DNA of 64,000 bases from Solanum dulcamara (Eukaryota > Streptophyta > Magnoliopsida > Solanales > Solanaceae): NCBI RefSeq assembly GCF_947179165.1, contig NC_077248.1:48758232-48822231 (forward strand). The letters are read 5' to 3'. Below, in pieces: positions 57,812 to 64,000 of this stretch. A program made the translations under genes and the position numbers. Position 1 is the stretch's first letter. Each line of letters begins with the position of its first letter. Under the pieces are notes generated by a model. The model was not told the origin of the DNA. It made no database searches and saw only the letters and a list, made by a program, of their open reading frames with translations.

Positions 57812-57934
57812 TATTTTTATTTATTTCTCTTTTTAATTCTAGTTGACTTAGTTTTTGTTAGTAATTATTGTTGACTAATTTAGTTTATTAATCTTTGATT
57901 TTTTTTATTGGTTACTATTTATTTAATATAAAAG

Positions 57935-58400
57935 TGTTAAAAAGTATCCTTAAACGATGTCAAATTGAATAAAAATATTTTTTGTTTATAGTTTGGTTAA
58001 AAAATGTACCTACTGATAACAGTTGGCCCAAAAATATCTCCACTATTAATAGTTTAGCGTCACAAATGTCCCTATTGTTGCTTTATTGTGTCAAAAATAC
58101 ATTTTTTTCTAATAAACATAATATATATTTTTTTCTTTTTCTAATAAAATTATTATTTTAAAAGATTTTCTCTTTCTTGTTTCTTTTTTTTTAAATCATT
58201 TTAACTAAAAAAAAAGTGGGAAGTAATATTTCTTTCTTCTTAACCTCGTTTTATAATTTGAATAGTATAACCTCATGCGATTTTTTAATAACCTCATCTT
58301 TAACTTTTATTTAGATAATGATAAAATTCTTTTTTCTAATAAAATATAAAATATTTTATTCCTTAATTTTTCCCGAACTAATCAAGCAAATATTTTACCT
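57935..58400. mobile_element. half copy of a MITE related to 57108-57811
   Basis: It repeats the left inverted-repeat theme (TTAAACGATGTCAAATTGAAT, AAAAATGTACCTACT) and the following AT-rich centre (TTCTAATAAACATA, then TTAGATAATGATAAAA) in the same order. The right inverted repeat is missing. Confidence 0.7.
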
Positions 58401-58743
58401 GTAGCTACCGTAACTATGGAGCTAACATTCTCATCCGTGAAGTAGATAAAAAATAAAGTATGAAATAGGATTGGTGGTCAATATTTAAATGATTGTTTAA
58501 TTTGTTAAATAGTGTGTGATGTATTTATAAATATAGGTAATGATGCCCTCATTGACCATTTCCAAAATATATAAACTCATTGAGAACAATTATAAATTAA
58601 TAATATATATTTATAATATTAGTAATATTATTAAAAAAATTATGCTTAGTGGACTTTGCACGGAGTCAAAGCCCAAGGTTAATCTAGTAATCTAATCAAT
58701 GCATCTGCTTGGCATCTGGAAACTCCAAATCTTGGATTCGCTT
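58401..58743. other. unassigned AT-rich sequence
   Basis: No gene or repeat was recognised. It ends at the LTR start at 58744. Confidence 0.5.
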
Positions 58744-61500
58744 TGTCACGACCCAATTCCTTAGATCATGATGACACCTACTATAACCCACCAGTAGGTA
58801 AGTCAACCCGTGAACTCGAAACTTCAAATAATAGGTTTGAGGGCAGAAACTAAATAAGAGCGGAGAATTATAAAGATAGGCAAAAAGAATAAGCAGAAAG
58901 AATAAGCGGAAGTAAACCAAAACATGATCTAAACAACTAAAGATCCCTCCCAAAACCTGAAAATTACAAGTACAGAGCTGCTACAAAATAAAAGACGAGT
59001 ACAAGTTCCGAAAGTGGATCGAAAATATATACAACAACTGGCTAGTCTCAAAAGGCAAAAGACGGGTCATCCATACTGAAGGAGACAAGAATAATTCAAA
59101 AACGCCAAGTGCTCACCCTAGTCTCCGAAGCTGACTGCAACCGGCTCGATCTATCCACAACGATAGCTAGTGCTTGGTCCTGCATCACAAAAGTAGATGC
59201 AAAGTATAGTATGAGTACCAAGACAACAGATACCCAATAGGCGTCGTAGGCCGAATGAGCAGAAAAGGTAAAAACAATATAAAAAAGAGGAATAGCCTAA
59301 ATAGGAGTCAACATAAGCATCAAAAGGGAAAAGAGCATTACCTATGAGAACTACAGCTAACTATACCCAATTGGACCCCCATAAGCCTAGCTGGGAAACT
59401 TGTGTGCAAGTTAAATAAAAACCCAGACGAACCCCCATAAGCCCGCGGAGTACACAGAATAGTTACAACTACCAAGGCTAGGAACCAAGAATCTGCAATG
59501 TTAGAAGCCGAAGTACTGTATCATTTCCAAACCCAGAATCTCCAAGAGTCAATCGATCTTGGGGTGACTTAGGGGTTGAGGCCGAGACTGGGACCCAGAT
59601 ATTTGCCCGATTATTCAAAGTGGCCAAGGACGGGACTGAGTACTCGGATGCTTGCCATAATACATTGGTACAGTCGAGGCCGGAATTGGGTACCCGGATG
59701 CTCACCGTAAAACATCGATATGATCGAGGCCAGGACTGGGTACCCGAATGCTCGTCATACTAGCAAGCCAGCAGAGGCCAGGGCTGGGTATCCAGATGCT
59801 CTCCGATAATTCAGAACGAAGGCCGAGACTGGGTACCCGAATGCTCATAGATAAATTATCCCATGATGCCAAATATTCTCCTCCCCAACTAGAATACAAC
59901 ACTACCAAAATTCTTTTTCCCAATGAGTCAATTGATATACCGCCAAAACTTAAACCGGAGCCAAAGTCAATGATCATAAAATCTAGTGTTGCCGACTCAT
60001 CATGAAAGTCACGATTATACCAATTTATGGATGAGTGTATTTTTAAGATCAAGGGTAACGCCTAACTAAGGCCAAACTACTTGGTACTAGCCCGCTACAC
60101 CATTTTATAAGAATCTAAGTCCACCAAAGAGACGCCGAGGCATCTAAAGTAAGTTTACATCCTATACTAAGGACGACATACTCCACAGTATCAAAAACAT
60201 GCTCATTCAACTCTCCTTATAATAAAAACAAATAATGACAAGATACACATGCTTCTAAATACCCGAAAAGTCCGATAACAAGTCTAAAACATGATTTCTA
60301 ACACCTGAGATATACAATTAACCTACCCAACCAAAATTCTAACTATTTCAACATGCTTTCACACATTTCAGTTCATTCTAAAGAAAGATAAATCGTAGCC
60401 TACCTGTAGGCTAAACACGCGGGTTCCAAATCACTATACTGGAGCTTTTCTCTTTTGAACTACCTCGAAATGCTGCCAAGCTGTCAAAACAAGAACCATA
60501 ACGTCGATACGGTCGTTTAGACACTAATTTCATAATTTTTGGAGACAGACTATTTTCAGGGTCTAAAACGGGAATTGTGGGACCCGCATAGGGAATTCTG
60601 GATTTGACCCCCAAAACTGGTTTAAAATGTTACCCCAAGCTCATAAATTAGATTTATAACATAATTCGAGGTGGGAAGCTATGCGGGACGAGCATGCAAC
60701 CAAAACTCATAAATTCTGACTAAAAGACCAAAAATGAAAACATCAAAATCAGCTAATTCTAAATAAACAAGACTCTTCCAACCCAAAACAATTTCACTAT
60801 AATGATTTTTGTGAAAAACCCCATAATCTAGCCTCAAGAATCACTCAAAATGGAGTTATATTGACCAAAATACACTCTTCCAAAATTCAACAAAATTTCA
60901 TTCCAAAAAAGACTAAATCAGTAACTAAAGATGCATTTTTACCTCAAACGAAGCTTTATCTCGCATTTCTGATCTCACCACGAGATTTTTCTCAAAAATT
61001 TCTTGAATTTAGACCCTTGAATCACCAAAATCGAATTTATATAGGTCAAGAAATAATTTCTCAAAGTTCTTCAAAAAATCAATCCGAAAATAGACACTAC
61101 TATAAATAAAATCATAATTTTTTCCTGAATCGAATGCTCCAAATCAATTTTCAATCTTTCCAATGCGTTCTGCATGAAAAATCTCACAAGTTTTCCTTTT
61201 GAATCACTCAATTTGGAGCTCTATAGCCCAAGATAAAGGGTTTTAAAGTTGGAGGAAATATCCCAAAAAAGGGCTGCTGAGCTGCTGCAAATATCAGATT
61301 TTGGAAAATTCAAAATCTCCGATGGGTTGCTCCAAATTCGATCGGACTATGATAAAAATAAATCAGATAAGCTACCCCACTAAATTAGACATTCCGAACT
61401 CAATGGCACATTCATAATTCCCATACGAGATTATTTTAATAGAAAGTGGATCCCACACCCAAGAGTCATTTTAAGCCACATTTCACAACGGGCCTCGATA
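58744..61500 (-). repeat. gypsy LTR, related to 26315-29855, interrupted at 61501
   Basis: It begins TGTCACGACCCAATTCC and is the reverse complement of a relative of 26315-29855 down to about position 27100 of that copy (CACAACGGGCCTCGA). The minisatellite counterpart is at 59570-59860. The remaining ~0.8 kb of this LTR is not present before the window ends. Confidence 0.88.
59570..59860. repeat. LTR minisatellite, minus-strand counterpart
   Basis: Repeated CTGGGTACCCGAATGCTC and GAGGCCGAGACTGGG words, five to six units. It is homologous to 28755-29030. Confidence 0.85.
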
Positions 61501-64000
61501 TGTCACACCCCGATCTTAATAGGGTGTGATGGGCACCCGACCCCATTCTCAGAGCCGAGCGAACCCGCTGCCTCATATTACGTACTTAATCTCTTTAGAC
61601 GTTTACATAAAAAAGAAATGTAAAACATAGCTAAGCTTTCCGAATCTTGCTTTCCAAAATTCATCATCCCATAAAACTTGTGACATATGACATAATAACA
61701 TATCGGCTGGTGACGCCGCTTACAAAGCTGACACTTTATACCCACGACTTTATATGCAAAATCTCTAACTTCGAACGAAACATCATAGCGCATATACTCT
61801 GACTCGGCAGCACTCCAGGAACAAGTGGAGTTGCTAACCTCGCTGGACCATCTTTTATAATAACTTCTACTCGTCTGGGTGTACCTACGCGGCATGAAAT
61901 GCAGCGTCCACAAGAAGGGATGTCAGTATGAGTAATGTACCGAGTATGTAAGGCATGAAAATCATCATAACAAAGAACATAAGGTATGAACAACCATATC
62001 ATAGAATCATAGAACATAAAGAGAGATAAGAGAGTAACCTGTACATATGAGTGCCCTTTTAGGCCGGATTCCATGCATGCTTGTTTTTTCCTTTAAAAAC
62101 ATTTCTTTTTCATATACATAGAAAATAGAACATATCATATCGCCCACATATGTCCCGCGTCCGGGCATCTCGCATCCAGGATGAAAATTACTCCAACTGA
62201 CCAGGTGGCAATGCGTCTATAGCGCCACATATGAACCTTCCCCATATCCCCTATATACATATACATATACATATAGACAGTATGCAGAAGAGCTCAACAA
62301 AAGTCATGTATCTATCAGAGTGACGGAAGGTCGGTAACCTCCGATTGTATTATAGACGAACCATGATCGCTTTGTCTCACCTTGAAGGAACAATTATTAT
62401 AATATGAGACTATCAACGAAAGATAATATTAAGAGAATGTAGAATAAGGTCACAATCTCGTAAGGCGCCAAATCGTATACATATGCACATAGGACCAATT
62501 TTCAAGACTCGTAGAATAATCGAAATGAGTTATGATTCAAAAATCAAGATAAGAGTCATGTCAAGTATCTTTCAAAAATTACCATGGATTATATCAAAAT
62601 AAAACTTTTGAAATTATATACACGTATCTAAGCACGAGAAAATATCCTTTGGAAACTCAAGCAAATTGGCCATCCTAGTGGCTCTACGAATAGGACTTCC
62701 TTGAAATTGTATAAAATGACATATACTTGTTTCATAAAACTCATGCCAAAAGAAAGAGTAGCTCTATATACTTATGTCAAAACATGCCAAGAGAAATAAG
62801 GGTAAACCTTACATACATGAAGTCGTTCTTATCATAGCCATCATAGACATATTCTCATCCTCGACATCATCAATGTCGTTATAAAACATATCTATCGTTA
62901 TTGTCATAAAAGCTTGTAATACTGTAAACCTTTATTTTGGAAAACTATAGACATTTTGGAAAATATTGACGGGTTATAGGAAAAGTAGTCATTTCCTTGG
63001 GACCATTGACACCTAGCTTTTGAAAACAAAGAAAATATGGAAGCACTTATGAAATCATAACATCAGAATCATGCCTTGAAAAAAAGGGTAAGCCTTACAT
63101 ACCTTGTCCGCTTCCTTAGTCAATCCCACATAACTCTTGGCCTTCCCAAAAATCTATAACAAGGTTACCGAATGCAAACATTAGCTGTAGATATCGAAGA
63201 TTCTCATCCTAAACTAATATTTTTTTCTATCAAAATTTCGGCAGCACTTCCCCTGTAAATACACCATCCCCGAGATTTCAACTAGGCCACAATATCAAAA
63301 ACCATCCAACAACAAAAACCAGCAGCACATATACCATTAAATCACTTCAATATCCCATAATACAACTCCAAACAACTAGCTCAAATTTTACGATACCAAA
63401 ATAGAGTTTTTAACCTTTATTTCGTAAACTATTTAACCATACCAAATGGGGGGTCGTGTGGCTGCAACCAAAAGCACCGACACCCTTTTTAACACACTTT
63501 AAAGCCCTGCAACACGCAACCCAACTAGCTGCAACCGCAGCACCACAACGACAACACACTACGCGACTTCGATTGAACTACTACGACTTTCATTTAGTTG
63601 TTTCTAACGTCAAGCATCCTTATACATTTTTTTCACTTACAGCATCATTTATACATTTAACATACCCCATAACAACCTCATAAACTTCAATTGAAAGAGA
63701 AAATCTTACCTTGCTCAAAATTCACCAAAACTCGTCAAAACTTGCCTCGGAAGCTCTCATAGTGCGGCTAAAATTTTGGGGCTGTTTGGTAATATTTTTT
63801 GGCTGCTCCAAACCATAAATTTACATTACCAATACCTTCATAACATCTTGGTATACCCTATATAATTAATTTATTGAGCAAAATGGGAGACTTACCTCTT
63901 TTTTTCTCCCCCAAAACCGAGCTCTCTCTCTCTAGCTTCAAGTTTTTCTTCTCTTCTTTCTCTTGAATTTTCTAGAATTCTCTTGGGATAAGAATGACCC
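61501..64000 (-). repeat. LTR of another gypsy element, running off the window
   Basis: It starts TGTCACACCCCGATCTT at 61501, directly after the interrupted LTR. This is the reverse complement of an LTR terminus ending ...GGGGTGTGACA. The GC-richer patch GTCCCGCGTCCGGGCATC at about 62152 fits the repeat-rich part of such LTRs. No coding domain was seen up to the window end, so at least 2.5 kb of LTR or leader is present. The short open stretches at 61578-62074 and 63456-63683 show no known domain. Confidence 0.7.

Noticed and set aside
61578..62074. Overlapping 111- and 112-codon minus-strand frames
   Set aside because: They overlap each other in different frames inside an LTR terminus and show no domain.

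Overview
The window is intergenic plant DNA built almost entirely of transposable elements. The pol proteins (a protease-to-RT linker reading FDVILGMDWL, an integrase reading [11 protein letters not shown], and a short C-terminal chromodomain) and the LTR style (TGTAATGACCC at one end, GGGTCGTGACA at the other, PBS TGGTATCAGAGC) are those of Tekay/Del-type chromoviral Ty3/gypsy elements. The exact families look like those abundant in Solanaceae. A large-genome member such as Capsicum is plausible, but the species cannot be fixed from the sequence. No prokaryotic signal is present and no element carries an uninterrupted polyprotein.

Layout. 1-4221: decayed 3' half of a plus-strand gypsy element with its 3' LTR. 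5117-5313: a 197-bp CACTA miniature element with 3-bp TSD. 5703-7336: a plus-strand gypsy LTR remnant. 7854-16741: a full-length minus-strand gypsy element with two LTRs, PBS, gag, pol and the 5-bp TSD GAAAT. 16747-20214: the only gene-like interval, holding one exon of a B3-domain protein gene (18625-18930, minus) and segments duplicated further right.

20215-34436 is a three-level nest, each level bounded by its own perfect target-site duplication. A Mutator-like element (10-bp TSD TTTTACATTT) contains a minus-strand solo LTR (TSD GAAAA), which contains a plus-strand gypsy element (TSD AACAA). The innermost 5' LTR has lost about 3.05 kb exactly up to the PBS, at a 9-bp microhomology. 34656-37919: a solo LTR (TSD CTGAG) sits in the last bases of another LTR.

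38440-50478 is a mosaic of a plus-strand gag fragment and a minus-strand integrase. The integrase is split by a 10.4-kb non-autonomous minus-strand LTR element (39583-50029) without recognisable pol. That element carries a higher-order tandem array (about ten 89-bp units, each three ~30-bp monomers). 50479-56885: a plus-strand gypsy element with 5' LTR, gag and pol, cut off inside its chromodomain. 57108-57811: a 704-bp Mutator-like MITE (9-bp TSD), followed by a half copy of a relative. 58744-64000: two minus-strand LTRs, one interrupting the other at 61501 and running off the window.

The coding parts do not act together as a system. The value of the window is its readable insertion history, the repeated short-homology deletions, and the family-specific minisatellites inside LTRs. 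I found no convincing new biological system. The best leads are the nest, the higher-order repeat inside the non-autonomous element, and the B3-gene duplication that was later broken up by insertions.
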